From contig NZ_CP071793.1 of the NCBI RefSeq assembly GCF_017498545.1, positions 2,790,001 to 2,854,000 of the forward strand: a DNA stretch of 64,000 nt, in the 5' to 3' direction. The notes beneath the pieces are model-generated. The model saw nothing but the letters and a program-made list of their open reading frames with translations, was not told where the DNA came from and searched no databases. The stretch's first letter is position 1. Every line of letters starts with the position of its first letter. The position numbers and the translations under genes are program-made. Positions 1 through 8,456 of the stretch are shown one piece after another. Origin of the DNA: Sulfidibacter corallicola (lineage in GTDB: Bacteria > Acidobacteriota > Holophagae > Acanthopleuribacterales > Acanthopleuribacteraceae).

Positions 1-1419
1 ACTGGAAGCGCCCAGGGTCGCGAAATGATTGATTTTGGACATGATCGTGCGGTTTTCGCGGTTGTAGGTCGGGTAGTAGGTCGCGGAAGTGGCGCGCACG
101 TTCACGCGGTCCACCACCACCGGGAAGCGGGTCAACACATCGTCGGGCGCCTGTGCATGGGGCGCCAGCGAAAAGGGATAGGTCTGCTGGCCGTACTTGA
201 TCGAGAAGACGGTACCGCTGCCGAAGACCCAGTCGTCGTGAATGAACCAGGCGTCTCCCGGACCCTTCTGGGCCCAGGCGGTGCCGGGCTCGAGGAAGTA
301 GTTGGTGCCGGGAGACGTGGGCAGGCGGTTGCTCTTGCTCTTCTCGTTTTCGTTGTAGCCCACACGTAAGGTGTTGTTGGGCGTGATGGCCCACTTGATG
401 TTGGCGTTGATCTGCTCGAGTTCGGTGACGTCCAGGGTTTCCTTGGCCGTGTCGCGGGTATTGATCGCGTAGAGCGACACGTCGTTCTTGTGGTAGGCCG
501 CGAAGAACCAGAGGCGGTCCTTGATGATGGGCCCACTCAGGTTGAGATTCAGGTCCTCGTTGGAATCCTGGGGAGAGGAAAGGCGGTGCTGGGTGCCGTT
601 GCTCTCGTAGGTCACGTGGTTGTCGCTCTGAAGCGAGTCGGCGCTGTAGCCGTAACTCATGCGGCCCTCGAACTGGTTGGACCCGGTCTTGGTGACCATG
701 GATACGTTGACTCCGGGCGCCCCTACCGAGGCGTCGTGAGAGCCGGTGGAAATGCTGAACTCCTCGAAGGTGTCGAAGTCGTAGTATTGGCCCGAGGCGC
801 CTGAAGCGCTGGTATCGGTGAGGTTGATGCCGTCCACGTAGTAGGCGTTCTGATACGGCGAGGTGCCATGGGCGGAGAAGCGGGCCTGAGTTCCCTGCTT
901 GTTTCCGCCGACGTTGGCCAGGCTGAGCGACACGCCCGGAGTCAGTTCGATCACGCTCCAGGGGTCTTTGGTGGTGGGCATCTTTTCGACCTCCACCGCA
1001 CTGAAGGCGGCCCCGGTTTGGGCATCGCTGGTGTCGATCAAGGGTTTCTCGGTGGAAACGGTCAAGATCAGCTCCATATCCGCGAGCGCCATCTTGATGT
1101 CCAGGTCGGTGGTTTTGCCCAGGTTGATGGGCACGTCGGTGTGTTTGAGCGTTTGGAAGCCGGTCATCACAAAGGTGACGGTGGCCGGACCGAGTGACAG
1201 GTTCCGCACGCTGTAGGTTCCGTTCTCGTTGGTGACGGCATTGCGTTCACTGATGATGTACTTGCCGGTCACGAGGACTTTGACATTGGCCAAGGGTGCG
1301 CCATCCATATCGGTCACGGTTCCGGAAAGATGCCCGTATTCTTGTTGGGCCCAGAGTCCGTTCACGAGGAAGAAAGCGCAACACACAAATCCCAAAAACG
1401 GGTGACGATTTTTCTTCAT
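1..1419 (-). CDS. TonB-dependent receptor, Oar/CarboxypepD_reg type (3' truncated by window edge)
   Basis: An open frame runs without a stop from the ATG at 1419 to the window edge (473 codons), so only the N-terminal part is present. It starts with a signal peptide (MKKNRH, then a hydrophobic stretch ending GLWA, cleavage before QQ). Residues about 28-110 form a carboxypeptidase-regulatory-like beta domain (HLSGTVTDMDGAPLANVKV, then NENGTYSVRNL). A plug-like region follows, with YVDGINLTD and FEEFSISTGSHDASVG, then VSMVTKTGSNQFEG, typical of Oar-like outer-membrane receptors abundant in Acidobacteriota. Expected role is TonB-energised uptake of large substrates such as glycans or peptides; the substrate cannot be told. 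The upstream 900 bp hold opposed terminators. Family call is firm; whether the gene is intact is unknown. Confidence 0.9.
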   Translation of the reverse strand, partial: MKKNRHPFLGFVCCAFFLVNGLWAQQEYGHLSGTVTDMDGAPLANVKVLVTGKYIISERNAVTNENGTYSVRNLSLGPATVTFVMTGFQTLKHTDVPINLGKTTDLDIKMALADMELILTVSTEKPLIDTSDAQTGAAFSAVEVEKMPTTKDPWSVIELTPGVSLSLANVGGNKQGTQARFSAHGTSPYQNAYYVDGINLTDTSASGASGQYYDFDTFEEFSISTGSHDASVGAPGVNVSMVTKTGSNQFEGRMSYGYSADSLQSDNHVTYESNGTQHRLSSPQDSNEDLNLNLSGPIIKDRLWFFAAYHKNDVSLYAINTRDTAKETLDVTELEQINANIKWAITPNNTLRVGYNENEKSKSNRLPTSPGTNYFLEPGTAWAQKGPGDAWFIHDDWVFGSGTVFSIKYGQQTYPFSLAPHAQAPDDVLTRFPVVVDRVNVRATSATYYPTYNRENRTIMSKINHFATLGASS

Positions 1420-1535
1420 ACTCACAAGTCTCCTAGTTCTAAATCATTGAATTGAATCTTCAATGCCTTGCTCGAAACCAGGGGCTTTCGAAGGGAGAGC
1501 AGCGCCCACCTGAGGTTCCGGCAAACCACAGCCAC

Positions 1536-1559
1536 AAAAAAGGGCGCACCGCGAGCGCC
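1536..1559 (-). terminator. Rho-independent terminator, minus strand
   Basis: Read on the minus strand: GGCGC, loop TCGCGGT, GCGCC, then C and six T. It lies about 120 nt upstream of the receptor start. It could end the transcript of the ATP-grasp gene or act as an attenuator in the receptor leader. Confidence 0.75.
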
Positions 1560-1583
1560 GACGAGTGGACACACTTCGACCGG

Positions 1584-1604
1584 GGCCCTCGCGGGGCCTT
1601 TTTT
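1584..1604 (+). terminator. Rho-independent terminator, plus strand
   Basis: Plus strand GGCCC, loop TCGCG, GGGCC, then six T. No plus-strand gene lies to its left, since the receptor is on the minus strand, so it implies either an unannotated small transcript from about 1430-1600 or antisense transcription leaving the receptor gene. Confidence 0.75.
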
Positions 1605-2326
1605 CCTGAGCTTGTGTGGCAAGCCCGCTTCATACCGGGATCAAACCAACGATATCTTACCTATTGAGCCGTGATATTCCGACAAAAAATACCGGATTCA
1701 CGAAATTTATCGAACTCGAGTTACTTTCATCATGTTTCATTGAGCGTGTTTTCAGATTGTTTCAAAAACACCAAAGCACGCCGCAGGCCTCACTCGTCGT
1801 TTCCGGGACATTTGACAAGCCGGTTTACGACACGAAACGGGCGTCCCCCGGCACACCATTCGCCGGTGGTTCACCAGATCTGGCCACGAGCCATCGCGAA
1901 CGGCATCGATTCGCTGCCGCTTACGCGCACGATTGTACTTGGGTGCTTTCGAACGGGGATTGGTGCGGAATCGCGCTCCTTTCACTCACCATCCAAATGG
2001 GAACCGAGGGTTCCCGCCCGTTTCCACTACTGAAACGTCGAACGCCGCCCAAAATGGCGTTCGGGAGCGGGCCCATCCCGTCGCAACGAACAGGGGCCCT
2101 GCCCAACCGAAACCGTTTCTCACCCAACGAGAAATCACCGGCCCCGGTGTTCTGGCAGCCGTCGCAAACCATTTGAACGAAAGGATTCAACTGTCTGCGG
2201 TCGGTGCCACTTTGCACAGTGATACGAGCGATCGCCGAACTCCCCCCAAAAATAATTCGACTTATCGATGATAGAGCGCAACCTTCCCTGCACGGGTTCG
2301 TAGCCCCGTTTCGGTTTTCGGGAGGG

Positions 2327-3550
2327 TTAACCGGTTCCAGCGCGCAGGCGAACGTGATTTGCAACGAAGTCCGCCATTTCCAACGTTTTGTCGAGATCGG
2401 GGTGACGCAGAATGACAAAACCGTCCGACAGTAGGGTCTGCTTCCAATCGCGTCGTTTGGCACCGGGGCGCAACAATTCTTCGCGAAGAATATGGGGCCG
2501 ATACCGTTTGGCCAATTCGTTGAGGCCCTCGATGGATTGGATCTTGCCTTGGCCCTGTGCCCGCTTGAACACCACGGCCACGTTGTATTTGCGACCGATG
2601 TTCTGGCTGATACGCCCCTTGGTGACGGCTTCGGCGTAGGCGTTGTAGACATCGAAGTCGCAGGTGTAGTTCATCAGTTCACCTGAATCACCACCGGGTG
2701 GGCGCCCGGCGATTTCGCCGAACACCACTTCGCCGCTGGGCGTGTGGAACCACTCCATGTGGGTGAACCCGGTTTGAAAACCGAGCGCCGTAATGACGGA
2801 CTGGCTCATGCGCAAGGCGGCGTGGAAATGAGGTTGATCCAAATCGCGCAGGGAAATGGTCATGGGGCTGATCTGTTCCTGCGACCTGGCCGTCAACATG
2901 TCGGGCCGATAGAGTTCGACGTTGTAGAACAGGATCTTGCCGTTCACGGTAATGGTGTCGAAGGTGTATTCGGTGCCGGTCACGAATTCTTCGACGACGA
3001 CCTCGCGAATATGGCGCAGCCGCGGCAGAATCCGTTGGAATTCATCAGGGTGATCGACGCGGTAGGTGTCGGCCGAGCCCGCCCCGGATACGGGTTTGAT
3101 GATCGCGGGATAGCCGGTGTATTCCAGCGCCTGCCGGATTTGGGCGGAGGTCGTCGCGGCCGCGTGGCGCGGGTTGCGGATGCCGGCTTCGTCCAAACGA
3201 CGGCGCATCAGATCCTTGTTCCGAAACAAGCGGGTGGTCTCGGGATCCAACCCCGGGATGCGAAACGCCTGGCGCACCTGGGCGGCCAAATCCATGGCCA
3301 CCTCCCAGAAGCACTCCACCCGATCGAGCTTGACGGGGATGGACCAGTTCCGAAGTTGCTGAATCAGCGCCCCGGCATCCCACAGCTTCTGGACGTGGAG
3401 ATAACCGGAAAGGCCTTCCTTCGCGGTCGCGGGCAAGGCATGGGGCGGTTGATCGCCGACCCCGTAAACGCGCGCACCCATGCGCGCCAAGCCACGCACG
3501 AACAAGGGGATTTCGGCCGGGAAGCCGGGTTGAATCACGAGAATGTTCAT
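2327..3550 (-). CDS. ATP-grasp domain protein, carbamoyl-phosphate-synthase/biotin-carboxylase-like ligase
   Basis: A 407-residue cytoplasmic protein. The N-terminus MNILVIQPGFPAEIPLFVRG is a Rossmann-type pre-ATP-grasp domain. The ATP-grasp core follows: RLFRNKDLMRRRLDEAGI, a lysine strand YPAIIKPVSGAGSADTY, VVVEEFVTGTEYTFDTI, and the metal-binding segment EVVFGEIAGRPPGGDSGEL. Such enzymes join a carboxylate to an amine or thiol through an acyl-phosphate; the substrate cannot be deduced. The start at 3550 is chosen over an in-frame upstream start because GGAGGG lies 9 nt before it and the conserved fold begins there. It stands alone, 157 bp downstream of the phosphoesterase gene and on the same strand, so the two could be co-transcribed. 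Confidence 0.85.
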   Translation of the reverse strand: MNILVIQPGFPAEIPLFVRGLARMGARVYGVGDQPPHALPATAKEGLSGYLHVQKLWDAGALIQQLRNWSIPVKLDRVECFWEVAMDLAAQVRQAFRIPGLDPETTRLFRNKDLMRRRLDEAGIRNPRHAAATTSAQIRQALEYTGYPAIIKPVSGAGSADTYRVDHPDEFQRILPRLRHIREVVVEEFVTGTEYTFDTITVNGKILFYNVELYRPDMLTARSQEQISPMTISLRDLDQPHFHAALRMSQSVITALGFQTGFTHMEWFHTPSGEVVFGEIAGRPPGGDSGELMNYTCDFDVYNAYAEAVTKGRISQNIGRKYNVAVVFKRAQGQGKIQSIEGLNELAKRYRPHILREELLRPGAKRRDWKQTLLSDGFVILRHPDLDKTLEMADFVANHVRLRAGTG

Positions 3551-3707
3551 GGTTGCATGCCCTCCGAAATACGACGACACCACCCAACGCACCGGGCCGC
3601 GGAGGCACGGTGGCGGAGCTTGAAAGAAATTGGGAGAAGTCCGTCCACCTTAGCATTCCGCGCTCGTGCACGCCACCCCACAGGGGCGGGATCAGGCTGG
3701 CGAACCC

Positions 3708-5498
3708 TCAGCGCGCCGACTCCATGCGCTCGAATTCGAGTTGCAGGCGATCGCCGTTGCCTTCGCGGAAGGATTGCATCATGCAGCGGGAATCCTCCAA
3801 ATCGAGATCGGGAAAGGCGATCATTTCCCCATCGCTGTTCTCCAAAGTCAGGTCACCCGATTTCTCGAAGGTCAAATGGCGCCCGACACCATCCCATATC
3901 CGAATGAAGGCCCGCTTCCTGCGGCTCTTCCCCAGCTCGGCAATCAGCCGATCCAGCAACACGGCCGACGGCATCTCGTAACAGTTGCCCTCGGCGTCGG
4001 CGACCCGGATGTAGGCTTCGCCGGATTTGTGGAACATGGAGCAAATGTGGCGCAGGTACTTGCGCAGCGCCTCACGAGAGGGGAAATCGGGAACCGTCGA
4101 TCCGCACATGGGACCCCACCAGCGCATTTCGTTCAGGGACGGATCGGCGCCGCGCGCCTCTTCCACCAGACAGGTTTCCACCTCGCGCGCCAGCCAGACG
4201 AGATCGCGATGGAAATCGTCCATGCTCGCCAGGTCGACCGGTTCCTGGTTGGCATTGCCGGCGAGCAGGGTGAACGCCGGCCGGACGCCCGAGGGTTCGT
4301 CGGCTTCGAAAGCCAGAGGGTGGGCCAAATCGGGAAAATCGGAGCGCGGCTGCTCGAGGCTGAGGTTGTGGAGGAAGCTGCGCGAAGCGGCATCGCGCCG
4401 CGTCAAAGGGCCGAGTTCGGGCGCGAAGAGATCGCGGGCGGTCCGCACGATCGAGGCGTGGTCGTACCGGGTGTGATCCACGGTACCGCGCGGAATCCAG
4501 GGTGAAACCAGAACCGCGGGAACCCGGGGACCCAACAAATCGAATTTGAAATGGGCGTTGTACTTGTCGTCGGGCGGAACCGTGGTGGGTGGCGGTTCGT
4601 GATCGTAGAAGCCACCGTGCTGGGCATAGGTGATCACGAACAGCGTTTTCTCCCATATCTGGCGCTCGGAAATGAGAGCCCGGTAAATATCCTTGATGAG
4701 CTGCTCGCCCGCCTCGAAGTTGAGGCTGGTGCGGGTGTTGGACGCGGTGTGCTGGCTGTTTGAAGAACGCGAAGGCGGCCACAGGTTGCCGTAGTTGGGC
4801 TCGATGAAGGTGTAGTTCGCCAGGTTGTTGCGCTCGACGTCCACGTACAGGCGGTCGATGTGCTTGAAATTCTTGCGGTTCTCGCGGCGCCGCCACAACC
4901 GTGGGAAGGTCCAGGAATGGGCCGGCCCCTCGTGGTAGATCGTCCAGCTCTTCTCCGCCTCGGAGAGTTGCTCGAAAATGGTGCGGTTCTTATAGGGGCG
5001 CAGCACGGAGCCGACCTCGCCGTCGGAAGTCGCGGCATGGACGAAGTTGCGGTTTGGCCAGGAGCCTCCTGGCACGGAGCAGAACCATTGATCGCACACG
5101 GCGAAATCCCGAGCCAGGCCGGCCAGTACGGGTACCTTGGCCGGCTGGAAACAGCGCATCGCCCGCTCTCCCTGACGTGGCCGTCCGCCCTGCTGCAAGG
5201 CCGACAACTCGTAGGAGAAGGCGAATCCGCTGTTGTTGACGCGGTAGGGAGGTCGATAGGGCCCCGGTGCACCCGTCATCTGGAACATGACGCCTTCGTG
5301 GGAAGCATCGGGGGCGAAGGGCACGGTGTAATCCGCTCGATTGGAAACCTTGGCCGGGGGCAGGCCGGGATACCAAGCATTGGTTTCGTTCCCGGAAAGG
5401 CCCTTGAAACTGGAATCGGGATGGCCGAGATAGCCAAGCATATGATCGAAAGAACGGCTCTCGAGCATGAGAACCACAAGATGCTCAATGTGCGGCAT
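3708..5498 (-). CDS. Phosphoesterase family protein (phospholipase C / acid phosphatase-like)
   Basis: A 596-residue protein of the alkaline-phosphatase-superfamily phosphoesterase family that includes bacterial non-specific phospholipase C. The N-terminal metal site reads VVLMLESRSFDHMLGYLGH, with Ser in place of the more usual Asn in ENRSFD. Further family blocks are DQWFCSVPGGSWPNRNF, FIEPNYG, ITYAQHGGFYDHEPPP and GPRVPAVLVSPWIPRGTVDHTRYDHASI. The last 150 residues are a separate region. No signal peptide is visible, unlike the classical secreted enzymes, so it may act in the cytoplasm or leave by another route. ATG at 5498 is preferred to TTG at 5504 because GGGGAG is 6 nt upstream. The family is sure; lipid versus other phosphoester substrate is not. 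Confidence 0.88.
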   Translation of the reverse strand: MPHIEHLVVLMLESRSFDHMLGYLGHPDSSFKGLSGNETNAWYPGLPPAKVSNRADYTVPFAPDASHEGVMFQMTGAPGPYRPPYRVNNSGFAFSYELSALQQGGRPRQGERAMRCFQPAKVPVLAGLARDFAVCDQWFCSVPGGSWPNRNFVHAATSDGEVGSVLRPYKNRTIFEQLSEAEKSWTIYHEGPAHSWTFPRLWRRRENRKNFKHIDRLYVDVERNNLANYTFIEPNYGNLWPPSRSSNSQHTASNTRTSLNFEAGEQLIKDIYRALISERQIWEKTLFVITYAQHGGFYDHEPPPTTVPPDDKYNAHFKFDLLGPRVPAVLVSPWIPRGTVDHTRYDHASIVRTARDLFAPELGPLTRRDAASRSFLHNLSLEQPRSDFPDLAHPLAFEADEPSGVRPAFTLLAGNANQEPVDLASMDDFHRDLVWLAREVETCLVEEARGADPSLNEMRWWGPMCGSTVPDFPSREALRKYLRHICSMFHKSGEAYIRVADAEGNCYEMPSAVLLDRLIAELGKSRRKRAFIRIWDGVGRHLTFEKSGDLTLENSDGEMIAFPDLDLEDSRCMMQSFREGNGDRLQLEFERMESAR

Positions 5499-6470
5499 GT
5501 ACAACTCCCCTAAAAAAGTTCCACCGACGTTGTCGAACCGATAAGGTTAAAAAAGGTCACAAATAGAAACAGCGCGAAAAGAAAACCTCCAGAGAGAAAT
5601 CGAAAAGACTCATTTTACACCAAAGCGGGCGAATGTCGTCCGAGTCTGGACATTTCATCTCGATTCTCGTGAAGCACTTGGATTCGCGGTAGTTCGGAGT
5701 GATGAACACGATTCGAAATGGCTTGAATCGGGATGGGTGAGATTCTATTTTTACCACCGAGATCGCGGAGGCCTCGGAGAAAGGGTCGGGGTTTCGCCGA
5801 CTCCGGAATCTGGGATGAGAGGCCCGCGTTCCTGACCATTCGGCTCCCCTTGCCGGTTCAAACAAGAAGTTTGTCCACGAATCACACGGATTGACACGAA
5901 TTCAGAGAGGGGAACCCTCACCCTCATCAAACCCAAACGGAAAGGGAAGAAACCAGCAAAAGCCTTCAGATACGCCTGCCGTCCACCCTTCGAGCCCTCT
6001 GTGAGCTCTTATGTAACAAACTCTGTAAAGCTCGAAGATAAAGATAAAAACCTAAAAAGGCGGATGTGCAGGGAGTTCGTCGAAAAATGTCGGCCCGGCG
6101 GGCCAACTTACTGCAACGACGCCCCTCTCACAAATGCGGGAACTCCCAAACGATTCGCTTCGATTAGTTACCCACCTGAAACCCGGGCCCCCGGCCTGGG
6201 CGGCGACTCCGTGGTAAAAAAAGACTTACACATGATCAACCCTGTACCCGAGAAGATTTGGCCTCCCTGGAAACCAGATCTCGATGTGTGGAGGAAACAC
6301 CGGTCCTCCATGGTTGAAAAAGCCGCACCGCCGGCACGCGCGAGGCATCCGATTTGGAGAAACCGAGTCAAGCCGCCGACGGTGCGGTGAAAAGCCCGAG
6401 ATCGGCGGACCCCGGGCAAGGGGTTCACACGGAACCCATACACGAAGCGATGAACCGAGACCGCTCAGCC
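5499..6470. other. Intergenic region with one decayed repeat copy
   Basis: No gene can be supported in these 972 bases. Open frames up to 129 codons (6001-6390) show no domain, no ribosome-binding site and repeat-derived sequence. A hairpin GCCCG/CGGGC followed by four T on the minus strand near 6390-6417 could terminate the subtilase transcript. The repeat-like part is listed separately. Confidence 0.6.
6070..6180 (+). repeat. Decayed copy of the dispersed palindrome repeat family
   Basis: The segment contains a central GGCCCGGCGGGCC palindrome, then CTTACTGCAACGAC, then ATGCGGGAACTCCC and ATTCGCTTCGATT. These match, with changes, the ordered parts of the arrays at 24.6 kb and 61.9 kb. Confidence 0.55.
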
Positions 6471-8021
6471 TCAGAAACAGATGTTGATGGGTTGGGCGAC
6501 GCGGTCGCCGGCCCGAAACGGACCACACGCGAAGGCATGACAGGCCCGAACCCGAAAATACCGTGAGCGCGAAACCATGAGGGTTCGATAGGTGGCGGGA
6601 CCGGAATAGAAGAGTTCGGACACGGCGAAGTCGGCGGAGTCGGAAACGTAGAGTTCGTAATGGGTGGCACCGGTCACGGCCGGCCAGCGAAGGTAGAAGT
6701 GGCCGTAGCACCACATGGGCAGCACCTGGAGGTAACCGGGTTGCCCAGGCGGATCCGGGGGCGCTTCCACCTCATGGGCGTGGGCGAGGCGATTGGGTGC
6801 ACCGCCCAGGTGACCGGTGATCAGGCCAGGGGTGCTGGAAACCAACAGGGTTTCCCGAACCTGGTCGACGCGCCACTCGGGAAATCGGCCCCAAAGCATG
6901 GCCGCGAGACCCGCCACGTGGGGTGCGGCCATGGAGGTACCATTCAAGATGCGGCTGGCCGAATCGCTGTGGAACCACGCCGACGGGATGTCGACTCCCG
7001 GGGCGAACAGGTCCACACAGGAGCCCAGGCTGGAAAAGCCGGCGACGCGGTCGCTGCGATCGACGGCGGCCACGGTCAGGGCGCCCTGGGCCCTCGCGGG
7101 GGTGTGCCGGCACGAATCGGCACCGTGGTCGTTGCCCGCGGAGGCCACCACCAGAAAACCGGCCTCCGCGACGCGGTTCACCGCGGCATCCACCGAGACG
7201 CCGCCATTCCCTCCCAGGCTCAGGTTCACCACAGCGGGGGGTTCGGCGTGTTGAAGCAGCCACTCCAGGCCGTCGATCAGGCCGCTCCACGCACCCGTTC
7301 CGCTGCAATCCAACACGCGGATGGCGTAGATCCGGGCTTGCCGAGCGACCCCGAATCGGGCTCCGGCGATGGTGCCCGCCACATGGGTTCCGTGGCCATT
7401 GCAATCCACACCACCGTGACGGGGATCGAACACGTCGTGGACGGCACGGGCACGACCCTCGAATTCACGGTGCCCGGCGCGAATGCCGGAATCCAGCACG
7501 TACACCGGAAAATCGCGCCCGAAGGACGGCGGTAGGTAGCGCCCGTCCAGGGGCAGCCGGCGCTGATCCAAGCGATCCAGGCCCCACGAGAGCGTTTGGT
7601 TCGATGGCTCGCCAGGATTCGTGCCCACATCGACCTCGACGCGAATGACGGCGTCGGGTTCGACCCAGGCCACCTCCGAGCGCCTGGCGAGTTGCGCGAT
7701 CAGCTTGGGCCCCACCCCTTCGACCAACACCGCGTTCAACGCCGATCGCCACCGTTTCCGCAGATGAAAACCGTTCGCTTCGGCGAGCGCCTCGATCGCG
7801 ATCGAGGGCGACACATCGTCCTTGAAAACAACGATGTAGGCGTCCTTGCGAAGCTCCCCTTCGACGGCGATCAACTCGCCGGCCCGAGCCGAACCCCCAC
7901 GGAAACCCGCCGCCAACACCAGCAGCGTCACCAGCCAAATAGTGTGCGAGGCGCCCGCTCCGAGGGGCGCCAGGACACCCGCGAACCTGTCCAGATCGCT
8001 TGAAAAAACCCGAGTGTTCAT
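6471..8021 (-). CDS. Secreted subtilisin-like serine protease (S8) with C-terminal beta domain
   Basis: A 516-residue exported endopeptidase. A long N-region and hydrophobic segment (about 27-41) form the signal sequence. Residues about 58-130 match the I9 propeptide/inhibitor domain (AYIVVFKDDVSPSIAIEALA). The catalytic triad is complete: Asp177 in YVLDSGI, His210 in CNGHGTHVAGTIAG, Ser363 in NGTSMAAPHVAG, with oxyanion Asn297 in ASAGNDHG. Paired cysteines (207, 239, 304, 335) suggest disulfides in an extracytoplasmic enzyme. The last ~90 residues look like a fibronectin-III-type module (LRWPAVTGATHYELYVSDS). ATG at 8021 is chosen because GGAGG sits 7 nt upstream; an earlier in-frame start lacks one. 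Function as a secreted protease is well supported; the target is unknown. Confidence 0.93.
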   Translation of the reverse strand: MNTRVFSSDLDRFAGVLAPLGAGASHTIWLVTLLVLAAGFRGGSARAGELIAVEGELRKDAYIVVFKDDVSPSIAIEALAEANGFHLRKRWRSALNAVLVEGVGPKLIAQLARRSEVAWVEPDAVIRVEVDVGTNPGEPSNQTLSWGLDRLDQRRLPLDGRYLPPSFGRDFPVYVLDSGIRAGHREFEGRARAVHDVFDPRHGGVDCNGHGTHVAGTIAGARFGVARQARIYAIRVLDCSGTGAWSGLIDGLEWLLQHAEPPAVVNLSLGGNGGVSVDAAVNRVAEAGFLVVASAGNDHGADSCRHTPARAQGALTVAAVDRSDRVAGFSSLGSCVDLFAPGVDIPSAWFHSDSASRILNGTSMAAPHVAGLAAMLWGRFPEWRVDQVRETLLVSSTPGLITGHLGGAPNRLAHAHEVEAPPDPPGQPGYLQVLPMWCYGHFYLRWPAVTGATHYELYVSDSADFAVSELFYSGPATYRTLMVSRSRYFRVRACHAFACGPFRAGDRVAQPINICF

Positions 8022-8455
8022 GATGTTCCTCCCAATGGATCGGAGGAACACGGCCATGTTCCAAATCAAACCGGTTTTGCGGCTTCGAAGAAGCGCTTGC
8101 CGTCAATCTAGCGAGTTTCAGGTCGAATGAACATGTCCCGACACGACAAAGATTTGTCCCCACACGACAGCGAAGTGCAACTGCACGCGACAACGACATC
8201 CCAGGCAATCGCTCCCCGATACCCGATACCGGATCGCGTGCCCATCCGGCCAGGCTCGGTCACGGGCTCCAGGTCGCTTCTGGATGGCCACCTCGGGCAT
8301 CCCCCAAAACCACGGCCGGTCGCGGCGCCGTTCCGAAAAAACCTGTCGCCGACATTCGACCCGTCTCAGGCTACCGCACGCGGACACCTGACAGCGTGCC
8401 CATCCAGCCCCATGCCCGGTCACGGGCCCGAGATCGCTCCTGGATGGGCATCCCA
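8022..8455. other. Intergenic region with two related palindromic segments
   Basis: This 434-bp gap between the subtilase start and the kinase stop carries no gene. It should hold the subtilase promoter and the end of the kinase transcript. The most visible content is a pair of similar sequences, listed as a repeat. Confidence 0.6.
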
Positions 8456-8456
8456 C
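8238..8456. repeat. Imperfect direct repeat with internal palindrome
   Basis: Two ~55-bp segments (about 8238-8293 and 8398-8455) share GCCCATCC, CGGTCACGGGC, AGGTCGCTTCTGGATGG or AGATCGCTCCTGGATGG in the same order. The right copy is bounded by the 9-bp inverted repeat GCCCATCCA/TGGATGGGC with an inner GCCCG/CGGGC stem, so it can fold as a nested hairpin just past the kinase stop codon. Confidence 0.6.

Larger units (their letters stand above)
1420..2326. other. Intergenic region between the receptor and the ATP-grasp gene
   Basis: No convincing gene is seen in these 907 bases. The short open frames here have unlike composition in every phase and no ribosome-binding sites. The stretch holds two opposed terminators at 1536-1604, AT-rich sequence around 1660-1760 that could carry the receptor promoter, and no recognised riboswitch or RNA family. 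Confidence 0.6.

Noticed and set aside
1430..1610. Known riboswitch (SAM, cobalamin, c-di-GMP) or 6S RNA in the receptor leader
   Set aside because: I compared remembered consensus blocks by eye. Short matches such as CCGGCAAACC occur, but the paired elements and order needed for any of these families were not found.
6001..6390. 129-codon plus-strand frame
   Set aside because: It lies in repeat-derived intergenic sequence, lacks a ribosome-binding site and shows no recognisable fold or neighbour.
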